Source: G963701675 sp963701675
GTDB taxonomy: Bacteria; Planctomycetota; Planctomycetia; Gemmatales; Gemmataceae
Assembly: GCA_963701675.1 (NCBI GenBank)
Contig: OY969623.1
Span: forward strand, 7,998,001-8,062,000
Direction: 5' to 3'
Length of the DNA stretch: 64,000 bases
Shown: piece by piece, positions 53,107-62,029 of the stretch
Position numbering within the stretch: the stretch's first letter is position 1
Layout of the letters: each line of letters begins with the position of its first letter
Notes under the pieces: generated by a model
The model's input: the letters and a program-made list of their open reading frames with translations, nothing else
Databases searched by the model: none
Told to the model about the DNA's origin: nothing
Translations under genes and position numbers: made by a program

Positions 53107-55785
53107 CTAATCGGCGCGGCCTGCAAGAAACCCGGTTTCTTCGAGAAACCAGGTTTCGACTGGCGCGAACCACGCCAAAAACCGCGTTTCTGCGTCGGGA
53201 ATTGAAGCGTTGATCACGTCCGGACCAGTGGCATGCGCCGCGGAGCGGCCTTTCGCCATCGATTCGTCGACTCTTGCTTGAAATCTGTCACCCGCCGATG
53301 TCAACGAAAATGTGGAGCGTCGATCAAATCGGGTGACGTTCTCGAGTTCGAGAATGCTTCCAGGCTGCTGCCGTGTTAGGAAGTATGCCGCGGATTGAAC
53401 CGATGGTGAATATGACACCGGCGGGGCGAAGTCGCCGGCTTCGAAGCTGTGTGCGCTGATGGCATACCGCTGGGCAAACACTTCATAGGAACCGTCGAGA
53501 AGCTGTCCGCTCCATGCGATTACGATCCGCCCCATGTTGTTTTGAACCACCGACGGGTAGAGCTGGTCGCCGGATTTTCCGCTCGAATGAACGTCCACAT
53601 CTCCACCTTCGGCAGCGCCGTCGTGTTCAAACTGGCGTCCCACGACATCCCAATTATCGTTCTGGGCGCCTTTGCTCGACCAGGTGATGATGAAGCTGCC
53701 TTCGCTTGTGACGGCCACTCCGGAAAACTGTTGGTCGCCGTCGGTGGCCTCGTTCACTTGGAACTCACCGCCCTGGGGCAGACCGAGGGCGTTGTAGCGC
53801 TGGCCGTAAACGCCCCAGCCGCTGCCGTCTTGGCCATTGCTAGACCAGGTGATGATGAAATCGCCGGTGGCGTTCATGCCGACGGAAGGATACATTTGGT
53901 CGTTTTCGGTAGTGGTGTTGACTCGGAAGCCATTCCCTTGCAACAAACCCGCCGCCGTGTAGCGGCGCGCCTGAACCGACCAGCCGTCTCCATCTTGATT
54001 ATGGCTCGACCAGGCGACGACGAAGTTGCCGAGAGCGTCCATCGCGATGGATGTATAGGTTTGGTCGCCGGACGTCACGCCGTTGACGAGAAATTCGAAC
54101 CCCAGCGGCAGCCCTAAGACGGTAAATCGCTGACCGTAAACACCCCAGCCGCTGCCATCTTGGTTCTTACTTGACCACGTGACCACGAAATTGCCTAGTG
54201 CGTCCATTGCCACGGCGGGAAACATACGGTCATCGGCGGTGGAACTGTTGACGCGGAACTCGGAACCCAACGCGGTACCTTGCGCGTTGTATCGACGGGC
54301 TTTAACATTCCAATCGTCCCCGGATGGGTCTTTACTCGACCAGGCGATCACAAAGTCGCCATTTGCATTCATTGCCACAGTTGAGTAACGTTGATCACCC
54401 GTGGTCGTCGTGTTAACACGGAACTCGCTGCCTTGAGCGACACCCAGACCGTTGTATCGTTGGGCGTAGACTCCCCAACCATCGCCGTCTTGATTCTTGC
54501 TCGACCAGGTGACGACGTAGTTCCCTTGACTGTCTATGGCCACCGCCCTCGGTGTTTCCGGCGAAGTTTCCTGGTAGTTAGGAGTAAAGGTGTTGACACG
54601 AGATTCCTGCGCTTGCACCGACATGGCAAGGCCACCACCGCCCGACGGCGTGGTACCGTTGGCGTTTTGCGTGTTTGGCGATGGCGGCGTCGGCGAGGGA
54701 CCGGCGCCCATGTTCAGGGTCATCACGTACTTGCCGGTGCCGAACGCAGAATCGTCGGCGCCGTCCACCTTGACGTAATACGTCTGGCCGGCCACGATGC
54801 CGCTGTCGATCTGGACCGTGACTGTGGCGCCGTTCGTCGTGCCGGTGGCCGTACCGATTTGGGCCTGGTTGGAGTTATAGACGATGACCTTCGGCTTCAA
54901 CAGGCTCCGCCCGGAGCTGATTATCTTGGCCGTCAGCTTTCCGTTTCCTCCGGACGGCGCGGTGAACTTGTAATAGTCGATGTCGGCGATCGTCGTGACG
55001 TCCAGCTGGACGAGAACGGCAGCTTTGGTCGACGCATCGATCTTGGACGTGATGTTGGAAGCCGTGGAGAAGCTGCCGTTTGCAGCCGACGTATCGTAGC
55101 TATCAGCCGAGCGAGCAAGGTCGCTGCTATAGATGTCACGGATACCACTGATGTCGTCGGCGTGCAGCGTGGACTTCACGCCCGTATACGACGAGTATTC
55201 GACGGCAGCCGTTTGGCTCGAATGCAACAACCCCGTCGCGTGCCCAATTTCATGGACGGCAACCGTAAACAGGTCATACGTGCTGCCGATATTGAACGCT
55301 TGGCCGGTGTTGAACGTGATGTCGCCCGCAATCGAGTAGTTATTGATCGGCGGCGGGCTGTACGCAGTGGCCAGGGCCGACGAGCTGCCGAAGTGGTAAC
55401 CGCCGATTCGGATATCACCGAAATTCGGATCGCCCTGCTGGTAACTGCCGCCGCCGCTAGCCGTTCCGTTATCGGCGACAACCGAGAAGTTAATGTTTGT
55501 CTGTTGTGCCCAAAACTGTGCCGCCTTTATGATCTGGTTCTGCCAGGTTGCGGCCGACCCAAATTTGCTGTTAAACGCGGAGATTAGGTTGCTGGTAGGC
55601 CCGCCGAGGTTGGTGCCGTCTGGCATGAAACTGAGTGTAACCAGCTGTGGCCCCGGCCAACTGTTGCCGGAAACGGCGTAAGGCGCCCAGCGCGGCTCCA
55701 GGCTTTCGAGCCGCGGACAGAACCGGACGTCGGCAAACTTGAGTTTCTGTAACGGTGACACTCGGCCACGGGCAAACCAAGACAC
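53107..55785 (-). CDS. Secreted metzincin-type protease with LEPRW N-terminus and seven repeats
   Basis: An 892-residue extracellular protein. It opens with the planctomycete LEPR-type leader CPRLESLEPRW (about 20-32). The protease domain carries HEIGHATGLLH (about 176-186), the HExxHxxGxxH zinc site of metzincins such as matrixins, with YSPPPINN and GDIRIGGYHFG nearby. A PPC-like beta domain (about 250-390, QTYYVKVDGADDSAFGTGKY) follows. Residues about 405-780 are seven repeats of about 54 residues with VVTWSSKNQDGDGWGVYAQRY. GTG 55785 has AAGGAG 8 bases upstream, preferred to longer readings. The last 16 or so residues are encoded by a REP-like element. Confidence 0.85.
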   Translation of the reverse strand: MSWFARGRVSPLQKLKFADVRFCPRLESLEPRWAPYAVSGNSWPGPQLVTLSFMPDGTNLGGPTSNLISAFNSKFGSAATWQNQIIKAAQFWAQQTNINFSVVADNGTASGGGSYQQGDPNFGDIRIGGYHFGSSSALATAYSPPPINNYSIAGDITFNTGQAFNIGSTYDLFTVAVHEIGHATGLLHSSQTAAVEYSSYTGVKSTLHADDISGIRDIYSSDLARSADSYDTSAANGSFSTASNITSKIDASTKAAVLVQLDVTTIADIDYYKFTAPSGGNGKLTAKIISSGRSLLKPKVIVYNSNQAQIGTATGTTNGATVTVQIDSGIVAGQTYYVKVDGADDSAFGTGKYVMTLNMGAGPSPTPPSPNTQNANGTTPSGGGGLAMSVQAQESRVNTFTPNYQETSPETPRAVAIDSQGNYVVTWSSKNQDGDGWGVYAQRYNGLGVAQGSEFRVNTTTTGDQRYSTVAMNANGDFVIAWSSKDPSGDDWNVKARRYNAQGTALGSEFRVNSSTADDRMFPAVAMDALGNFVVTWSSKNQDGSGWGVYGQRFTVLGLPLGFEFLVNGVTSGDQTYTSIAMDALGNFVVAWSSHNQDGDGWSVQARRYTAAGLLQGNGFRVNTTTENDQMYPSVGMNATGDFIITWSSNGQDGSGWGVYGQRYNALGLPQGGEFQVNEATDGDQQFSGVAVTSEGSFIITWSSKGAQNDNWDVVGRQFEHDGAAEGGDVDVHSSGKSGDQLYPSVVQNNMGRIVIAWSGQLLDGSYEVFAQRYAISAHSFEAGDFAPPVSYSPSVQSAAYFLTRQQPGSILELENVTRFDRRSTFSLTSAGDRFQARVDESMAKGRSAAHATGPDVINASIPDAETRFLAWFAPVETWFLEETGFLAGRAD
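53126..53157. repeat. Tandem palindromes inside the protease 3' end
   Basis: AGAAACC-C-GGTTTCT (53126-53140), three bases, then AGAAACC-A-GGTTTC (53144-53157). The same two-palindrome unit recurs in the same orientation at 55967-55997, about 2.8 kb away. Read on the minus strand it encodes ETWFLEETGFL, the protein tail, so the element has been absorbed into the coding sequence. Confidence 0.65.
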
Positions 55786-55966
55786 TCGGGCACTCCTTGT
55801 GATGGTGCGTGGTGGAACTGCACTCACGCAGGAAGGCTGGCCGTTACCGGCTGGGCTTCTTACCGGCGTAGGGTATTCACTGAGGAGAGTCGAATCCGGA
55901 CGGCAGTTCCGCCACGTATTAATCGCCTGGAGATCTGCCGCCGTTTTGATAGGGAATCGAGGGGAA

Positions 55967-56066
55967 AAACCCGGTTTCTGGGAGAAACCGGGTTTCTGTT
56001 GTAGCCGCACTCGCGTAGAGTGCGGGACACGAACCGGAAAACCCGCATTTTGGCAAATGCGGCTAC
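55967..56066. repeat. Compound palindromic cluster between protease and VOC genes
   Basis: Three elements in 100 bases: the AAACCCGGTTTCT / AGAAACCGGGTTTCT pair (55967-55997); CCGCACTC-GCGTA-GAGTGCGG (56005-56025); and CCGCATTT-TGGC-AAATGCGG (56043-56062). The latter two are nested within an outer inverted repeat GTAGCCGCA (56001-56009) / TGCGGCTAC (56058-56066). It lies upstream of the protease gene and just downstream of the VOC gene. Confidence 0.65.
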
Positions 56067-56075
56067 GAGGCCCAC

Positions 56076-56558
56076 TTAGGACTGGCCGGCAAAGGCCTCT
56101 TTCATCCCTGCTTGCATTTCTGCCGGAGTTAACTCTTTGGTGCGTGTTGCGAATGCCCAATTGTGGCCAAACGGGTCGGTCACCACGCCGTAGCGGTCGC
56201 CCCAGAACATGTCCGCCGCCGGCATGGACACGGTTGCGCCGGCATCCGCGGCGCGCTTGATCGCCGCATCGCAGTCCTTGACGTACTGATGAAAAGTCAC
56301 CGGCGTGCCTTTCAATGCTTTCGGAGACGACTCGTGGCCGCCGCAGAATTCAGGAAAGTCGTCCGCCATAAACACGAGACTCTTGCCCACCCTGATCGAC
56401 GCGTGCATGACGCGGCCATCCGGCGCCGGCATCCGGTAGTTCTCCTCCGCGCCGAACGCCTTCTTGTAGAACTCGATGGCGTCCGAACACGGACTGCACA
56501 CGAGGTGCGGAATCAAGTTTTCGTGACCCGCTGGAATCGGTTGCGTGGACTTGTTCAT
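56076..56558 (-). CDS. VOC/PhnB-like glyoxalase-fold protein
   Basis: A 160-residue protein of the vicinal oxygen chelate superfamily, PhnB-like branch: LIPHLVCSPCSDAIEFYKKAFGAEE, HASIRVGKSLVFMADD, then DMFWGDRYGVVTDPFGHNW. The paired beta-alpha-beta units form a metal- or small-molecule-binding pocket. Function is not predictable; similar proteins include fosfomycin/bleomycin-resistance folds and 3-demethylubiquinone-like domains. ATG 56558 begins MNKSTQPIP. It is isolated between a repeat cluster and a divergent sigma-factor gene. Confidence 0.88.
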   Translation of the reverse strand: MNKSTQPIPAGHENLIPHLVCSPCSDAIEFYKKAFGAEENYRMPAPDGRVMHASIRVGKSLVFMADDFPEFCGGHESSPKALKGTPVTFHQYVKDCDAAIKRAADAGATVSMPAADMFWGDRYGVVTDPFGHNWAFATRTKELTPAEMQAGMKEAFAGQS

Positions 56559-56633
56559 GGTGAAGCTCCTCGAAGAAAGTTGTGACAGGTTGTTCAGTAT
56601 ATTAATCCGGCACGGCGCGGTATCCTGGCGGCC

Positions 56634-57185
56634 ATGTCCGATGTGACTCGTATCTTGAGCGCCCTTGAAGCCGGAGACTTGAACGCAGCCGAGCGGCTGT
56701 TGCCGCTGGTCTACGACGAATTGCGGAAGCTAAGCGCGCAGAAACTCGCCCAAGAAAAACCCGGGCAAACCCTTCAGGCGACGGCCTTGGTTCACGAGGC
56801 CTATGTCCGCCTTGTGGATGTGGAAAAGGTGCAGCATTGGAATAGTCGGGGACACTTCTTCGCAGCAGCCGCCGAGGCCATGCGACGAATCCTCATCGAA
56901 CGCGCCCGTCAACGGCAGCGGCTACGCCACGGCGGAGAACGGAAGCGAGTCGATATAAACGAAGTCGATATCGCCGTGCCGGATTCCGAGGCTGATCTTC
57001 TGGCACTGAGTGAAAGTCTCGATCTTTTGGCCGCGGAGAATCAAATGGTTGCGGACGTCGTGAAACTCCGCTACTTTGCCGGACTCACCATCGAGCAAAC
57101 GGCCGAGGCATTGGGGATTTCCGTCCGGACCGCCAACCGCCATTGGGCGTACGCTCGGGCATGGCTGTACCAACGGCTTGCCTGA
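56634..57185 (+). CDS. ECF sigma factor, kinase-associated type
   Basis: A 183-residue sigma-70 factor of the TIGR02999-like group, which is characteristically encoded beside Ser/Thr kinases. Region 2: LLPLVYDELRKLSAQKLAQE and HEAYVRLVDVEKVQHWNSRGHFFAAAAEAMRRILIERARQ. Region 4: VADVVKLRYFAGLTIEQTAEALGISVRTANRHWAYARAWL with the helix-turn-helix. The start is ATG 56634. The kinase follows 86 bases downstream on the same strand; the kinase is likely to regulate the sigma factor (family knowledge and context). Confidence 0.93.
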   Translation: MSDVTRILSALEAGDLNAAERLLPLVYDELRKLSAQKLAQEKPGQTLQATALVHEAYVRLVDVEKVQHWNSRGHFFAAAAEAMRRILIERARQRQRLRHGGERKRVDINEVDIAVPDSEADLLALSESLDLLAAENQMVADVVKLRYFAGLTIEQTAEALGISVRTANRHWAYARAWLYQRLA

Positions 57186-57271
57186 ATTTGGCAATGGACT
57201 GGCACGATTCGTTCACCAACGTCGCACTTAGATGTGGATAGCAACATCGGCCGTTTGCCGGAACTAATGTA

Positions 57272-60200
57272 ATGGATAGACACCTGCCATCAGTAAAGGA
57301 AATCTTCGATCACGCTCATGAGGTTCGCTCCGCGGCGGAACGCAGGGCTTACCTCGATCAGGCGTGCGCGGGCCAACCGGGTCTCCGGCAGAAGGTCGAC
57401 GACCTGTTGCGCGCGTACGACGAGGCCGGCAGCTTTCTCGAGTCGCCTCCCGAATCACCCGGCACCGTCGATCTCCCACCGATCACCGAAGGCCCCGGCT
57501 CGCGGATCGGCCCGTACAAGCTTCTTCAACAGATCGGCGAAGGTGGCATGGGTGTGGTCTACATGGCCGAGCAGGAGCAGCCGGTCCGGCGCAGAGTTGC
57601 CTTGAAGATTATTAAACCGGGTATGGACACGGCCCAGGTCGTTGCCCGGTTCGAGGCGGAACGGCAAGCTTTGGCCCTAATGGACCACCAGAACATCGCC
57701 AGGGTGCTGGATGTCGGGGCGACCGAAACCGGCCGGCCGTTCTTCGTCATGGAGCTGGTCAACGGCATCCCCATCACCAAATATTGCGACCAGGAGCATC
57801 TGACGCCGCGGGAACGGTTGGAGCTGTTCGTCCCCGTCTGTCAGGCCGTCCAGCACGCCCACCAAAAGGGGATCATCCACCGCGATCTGAAACCCTCCAA
57901 TGTGTTAGTTGCGCTTTATGACGGCAAGCCGGTGCCGAAGGTCATCGACTTCGGCGTCGCCAAGGCGACGAGTCAACGGCTGACCGAGAGGACCATGTTC
58001 ACCGAATTCGGTCAGGTGATCGGCACGCTCGAATACATGGCCCCCGAGCAAGCGGAGCGGAACGCGCTCGACGTTGATACTCGTTGCGACATTTATTCGC
58101 TGGGTGTCTTGCTCTACGAGTTGCTGACCGGCTCAACGCCGCTCGACAAGAAGAAGCTTCACAGTGCGGTCTACACGGAAATGATGCGGATGATCCGCGA
58201 GGACGAGCCGGCCAAGCCGAGCACAAGGTTGAGTGAATCGGGCGACGCGCTGCCGGCGATCTCGGCACAACGGAAGACGGAGCCGGCCAAGCTGTCGAAG
58301 TTGATGCGCGGTGAATTGGACTGGATCGTGATGAAAGCCTTGGAGAAGGATCGCAGCCGGCGTTACGAGACGGCCAACGGGCTGGTGCGGGACATTCAGC
58401 GCCACTTGGCCGACGAACCGGTGGAAGCGTGCCCGCCGTCGGCGCGGTACCGACTGCGGAAGTTCACGCGGAAGAACCGAAAACTGCTGGCGACGGCGGC
58501 GTGTTTCACCCTGCTCTTACTGGCAGGCGCCGGGGCGGCGACCTGGCAGGCGGTCCGCGCCACCGCCGCGGAACGGCGGGCGCTGGCGGCCGCCGACGCC
58601 GCGGAAGCGGCGAAGGAAAATGAGGCCTCCGAACGTCGACGGGTGGAGGCCGCCCACTTGCAGGCCTTCGAAGCACTCCGCGCTACCACCGACGACGTCG
58701 TCACGAGACTTATCGGTGAAAAGCCGGTCCTCGGGCCGACGGAAAAAGAGTTTTTGGAAAACACGCTGAAGCGCTGGCAGGCTTTCGACTTGCAGACCGG
58801 CACGGCGGAACAGGCTCGCTGGATCCGTGCAGAGGGGACCGCAAGTGTGGCGCGTTTGCGGGACCGACTCGGTCAGACTGAAGAGGCGGTATCCGGCTGG
58901 CGCGACGCGGTGAAAATGTGGGAAGGATTAGCTGCCGACTTCCCCGCGGAGTCACGCCATCGCCGAAACTGTGCCAGAGCTCTCAAACACTTGGCGGAGG
59001 GACTTCTCCTCTTGGGCCGGCATTCCGAGTCCGAAACCGAGAGTCGCCGCGCCTTGATCATCCAAGAAAAACTCGCTGTCGAGTTTCCGGCCAACGTGGT
59101 CTATCAGCACGACTTGGCGACCATTTTGGACAATTTGGGGAACCTACTGATGGTCACGGATCGTTGGGTCGAGGCGGAAGCGGCCTTTCGCCGGGCCCTC
59201 GGCATTCACGAACGGTTGTCGAAAATTCCGGACGCCCCCGATCAGCGCCCCAGTCTGGCCGCCATGCACGCCAACGTGGGACTACAGCTCGTAACGCGCG
59301 GCAAATATGCGGAAGGGGAAGCCGAATACCGCCGGGCTTTGCCGTTCGCTCAAGCGCTGGTCGCCGAATTCCCTACCGTTCTGAAGTACCGCCAGAACCT
59401 GGCCCTCGATCATATCAATTTTGGGCGGCTCTACTCAATTACCGGAAGGCCGACGGAAGCGGAGTCCGAACACCGCAAGGCCATCGCCATACTGGAAAAG
59501 CTGGCCACCGAGTTTCCCGCCATACCAGACTACCGCGAACAATTGGCGGCGGTTCTCGGTGCGTTGGTGACGGAATTGTCACAGGTCGGCAAGTGGGCGG
59601 AAGCGGAATCCGTCCACCGCCGGGCCATAGCGTTAAACGAAGCGCTGGTGGCCGAGGGCCCGGCCATTCCTAAACATCGGCGGGATTTGGCCGAGGGCCA
59701 CAACTCTTTGGCCATCCTGCACAAAGATCAGGGCAAGTACGCCGAGGCGGAACCGATCTTCCGCAAGGCACTGGCCATGCGCGAGAAACTGGCTGCCGAG
59801 TTTCCGGACGTGGCCAAATACCGCGGAGATGTGGCCCATATCCGCATCAATCTCGCCTTCGTCCTCAGCAGATTGAAAAGGTCGGCCGAGGAGGACGCGG
59901 AACGACAACGGGCGACAGAGATTTACGAGCGACTGGCCGCCGAGTTCCCAGCCGACAGCAACCACCGCTTTTATTTGGCGATCTGCTTCAACGATACGGG
60001 AGTAAAGTTAATGGAATCGGGTCGGAGGTCGGATGCCGAGGCGCCATATCGGCGTGCCCTCGCCATTTACGAAACGCTGATCGCCGATTTCGGGCCGTTG
60101 CCGATTTACCTCACCAATTGCGGCGGAACACTGTGCAACATGGGAAACCTCCTCACCCACAAGAAGCAACATGAACCCTCGCTGGAGTGGTACGGCAAAG

Positions 60201-60730
60201 CCATCGCCATGAAGGAACAAGCACGGCAGCAGATACCCAACGACGTCAGAAACCGAGACTATCTGTGCAACGCCTACAAAGGCCGGGCCGACGCTTTCAA
60301 TGCCTTGAAGCGCCCAGCCGAGGCCGCGGCCGATTGGGACAAGGTCTTGGAACTGTGCCGTGAATCGAAGCGCAGCTACTTCCGCCTGCAACGCGCGGTC
60401 AGCCGCGCCCGAGCGGGGCAGATCGAAGTGGCGGTTCAGGACGCGGAAGAACTGGCCAAGGACGGGGACGCCCTAACTCAGTACAACGCCGCCTGCGTTT
60501 ACGCTCTGGCAGCGGCAAGCCGAGATCAACCCGCCGAAGCGCGTGCAGACCGCGCGATGGAGTTGCTGCGCCAGGCCGTTACCAAAGGTTGGACGGATTT
60601 CGAGTTGACGAAGAAAGACGATGACCTGAACGCGTTGCGGACGCGGGAGGACTTCCAGAATCTACTGGCCGATCTCGAGAAGGAGAAGACTTCGCCGAAG
60701 AAGGACGCTGTGCCGCCGTTTTCAAGGTAA
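57272..60730 (+). CDS. Ser/Thr protein kinase with TM helix and TPR repeats
   Basis: A 1152-residue kinase. Glycine loop IGEGGMGVVYMAEQ (about 89), Lys in ALKIIKPG (about 109), HRDLKPSNVL (about 203), DFGVAKA (about 225) and MAPEQ (about 256), all canonical. An insertion at SAQRKTEPAKLSKLMRGEL is common in this group. One TM helix (FTLLLLAGAGAATWQAV, about 405-428) leads to an exterior region of about ten TPR repeats (QHDLATILDNLGNLLMVTDRWVEAEAAFRRALGIHERL and similar). The N-terminus RAYLDQACAGQPGLRQKVDDLLRAYDEAGSFLE is typical of kinases paired with ECF factors. A WD40-like remnant lies in frame right after the stop. Confidence 0.95.
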   Translation: MDRHLPSVKEIFDHAHEVRSAAERRAYLDQACAGQPGLRQKVDDLLRAYDEAGSFLESPPESPGTVDLPPITEGPGSRIGPYKLLQQIGEGGMGVVYMAEQEQPVRRRVALKIIKPGMDTAQVVARFEAERQALALMDHQNIARVLDVGATETGRPFFVMELVNGIPITKYCDQEHLTPRERLELFVPVCQAVQHAHQKGIIHRDLKPSNVLVALYDGKPVPKVIDFGVAKATSQRLTERTMFTEFGQVIGTLEYMAPEQAERNALDVDTRCDIYSLGVLLYELLTGSTPLDKKKLHSAVYTEMMRMIREDEPAKPSTRLSESGDALPAISAQRKTEPAKLSKLMRGELDWIVMKALEKDRSRRYETANGLVRDIQRHLADEPVEACPPSARYRLRKFTRKNRKLLATAACFTLLLLAGAGAATWQAVRATAAERRALAAADAAEAAKENEASERRRVEAAHLQAFEALRATTDDVVTRLIGEKPVLGPTEKEFLENTLKRWQAFDLQTGTAEQARWIRAEGTASVARLRDRLGQTEEAVSGWRDAVKMWEGLAADFPAESRHRRNCARALKHLAEGLLLLGRHSESETESRRALIIQEKLAVEFPANVVYQHDLATILDNLGNLLMVTDRWVEAEAAFRRALGIHERLSKIPDAPDQRPSLAAMHANVGLQLVTRGKYAEGEAEYRRALPFAQALVAEFPTVLKYRQNLALDHINFGRLYSITGRPTEAESEHRKAIAILEKLATEFPAIPDYREQLAAVLGALVTELSQVGKWAEAESVHRRAIALNEALVAEGPAIPKHRRDLAEGHNSLAILHKDQGKYAEAEPIFRKALAMREKLAAEFPDVAKYRGDVAHIRINLAFVLSRLKRSAEEDAERQRATEIYERLAAEFPADSNHRFYLAICFNDTGVKLMESGRRSDAEAPYRRALAIYETLIADFGPLPIYLTNCGGTLCNMGNLLTHKKQHEPSLEWYGKAIAMKEQARQQIPNDVRNRDYLCNAYKGRADAFNALKRPAEAAADWDKVLELCRESKRSYFRLQRAVSRARAGQIEVAVQDAEELAKDGDALTQYNAACVYALAAASRDQPAEARADRAMELLRQAVTKGWTDFELTKKDDDLNALRTREDFQNLLADLEKEKTSPKKDAVPPFSR

Positions 60731-60949
60731 CTGTCCATATTGGCCTTGTCCGCCACCGAATTCGGCGTCTTTCGGTCTGCACAGTTTGTCGCGGACGACA
60801 AGTTCCTGCTGACTGTCTCCTACCCTGGCGAATCAGGTGCAGGCGAACTCCGCTCCTGGCCCCTCGATCCCGTCAAACACATGGACGAACGCGGCTACCG
60901 GAAGCTCACACCGGGGGAGCGGCAACAGTTCGAGTTGGATGAGCCATAA
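60731..60949 (+). pseudogene. Remnant of a WD40-type C-terminus
   Basis: About 70 codons immediately after the kinase stop and in the same frame: SATEFGVFRSAQFVADDKFL, then GAGELRSWPLDPVKHMDERG and YRKLTPGERQQFELDEP. This matches the last blade and tail of WD40-repeat proteins often fused to or next to planctomycete kinases (W-PLDP and LTPxER..F). No start codon with a ribosome site precedes it (TTG 60740 at best). It is probably the leftover of a deleted WD40 gene or kinase tail. Confidence 0.55.
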
Positions 60950-61106
60950 TCCATTTCGATACCCACGGCTTGCCCCGACGTGGCCCATTGACCTGCCAGG
61001 GCCGATCGTGCGTTCCGGATGCGGCCGGGCCGACTACAATGGCTCGGCACAAATCCCAAGGTGTAGTTGCTACCGGATTCAAATCTCTACCGAAGGAGAC
61101 TTCAAC

Positions 61107-62009
61107 ATGCGCGTGCCTCTATTGATCATCGCCTTAGTTGTTTCCGGGGTTGGAGTGTATTGGGTTAATGCTCAATCTACCAACGCGCCGCAGTCCAACG
61201 ACGAGGCGGCAATTCGCAAAACCGTGGACGCCTATGCGGCGACTCTGAAGACCGGCGACTTGAAGGGGATTTTGGCACACTGGACGCCTGACGCTGATTT
61301 CACCGACGAAGAAGGAAACGAGATTAAAGGGCACGAAGCCCTCCGCAAGCGATTCGCGGAAGGCATCGACGAACTCAAGGCAGGGAAATCCGAAATCAAG
61401 ATCAAGTCAGTCCGGTTTCTCACCCCCGACGTGGCCACCTTGGATGGCTTCGTCGAATTCACCCCGCAGAACGGAACCGTTCAATCCAACAAGTTTAGCG
61501 CAGTCATGACCAAGAAGGACGGGCGCTGGCTCATCGCCTCGGCTCGAGACCTCGCCGAAATGTCGGGGGAAGCCGGTGGCCGCGCCGTGAAGGCGCTGGA
61601 CTGGATCACAGGCGAGTGGACTGCCGAGGACCGTGGCACGACCATCAAGCTTACGGTCAAACCGGAGCTGGATGGAAAGTTCGCCCTGATGCGATACGAC
61701 ATCAAAGGGCCAAAGGACTCAATGAGCGTTTTGCAATTGGTCGGTTGGGATCCCATCGAAGGGGCGATACGGTCGTGGGCGTTTGATTCACGCGGCGGTT
61801 TTGGCGAGGGAGCCTGGGAACGCGAGGCTGCGGTATGGACGAGCAACAATGTCGGCGTGCTTCCCTCGGGGCAAACCGGCACGTCCGTCAACACGATTCA
61901 AGTGCTTAACCCGAATTCGTTCGTCTGGAAATCGACCGCCCGCGAGGTCGAGGGTCAGCCGATCCCGGATCACGAAATCAAGTTCACCCGCGTTGTCACC
62001 AAACCGTAA
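61107..62009 (+). CDS. Secreted SnoaL-like (SgcJ/EcaC) two-domain protein
   Basis: A 300-residue exported protein. After a signal peptide (VPLLIIALVVSGVGVYWVNA) comes a cone-shaped SnoaL/DUF4440-type domain (about 30-150): AIRKTVDAYAATLKTGDLKGI, HWTPDADFTDEEGNEIKGHE, then KKDGRWLIASARD. A second beta-rich domain follows (ALDWITGEWTAEDRGTTIKL, MSVLQLVGWDPIEGAIRSWAF). GAAGGAG 7 bases upstream supports ATG 61107. It precedes the NRPG-repeat gene by 20 bases with similar ribosome-site spacing, so the two form an operon. No enzyme activity can be assigned. Confidence 0.82.
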   Translation: MRVPLLIIALVVSGVGVYWVNAQSTNAPQSNDEAAIRKTVDAYAATLKTGDLKGILAHWTPDADFTDEEGNEIKGHEALRKRFAEGIDELKAGKSEIKIKSVRFLTPDVATLDGFVEFTPQNGTVQSNKFSAVMTKKDGRWLIASARDLAEMSGEAGGRAVKALDWITGEWTAEDRGTTIKLTVKPELDGKFALMRYDIKGPKDSMSVLQLVGWDPIEGAIRSWAFDSRGGFGEGAWEREAAVWTSNNVGVLPSGQTGTSVNTIQVLNPNSFVWKSTAREVEGQPIPDHEIKFTRVVTKP

Positions 62010-62029
62010 CCCATCACGGGAGAATAACC

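Noticed and set aside
54391..55587. A 398-codon plus-strand open frame opposite the protease gene
   Set aside because: Arg/Val-rich composition typical of antisense frames; the minus strand encodes clear protease and repeat motifs.
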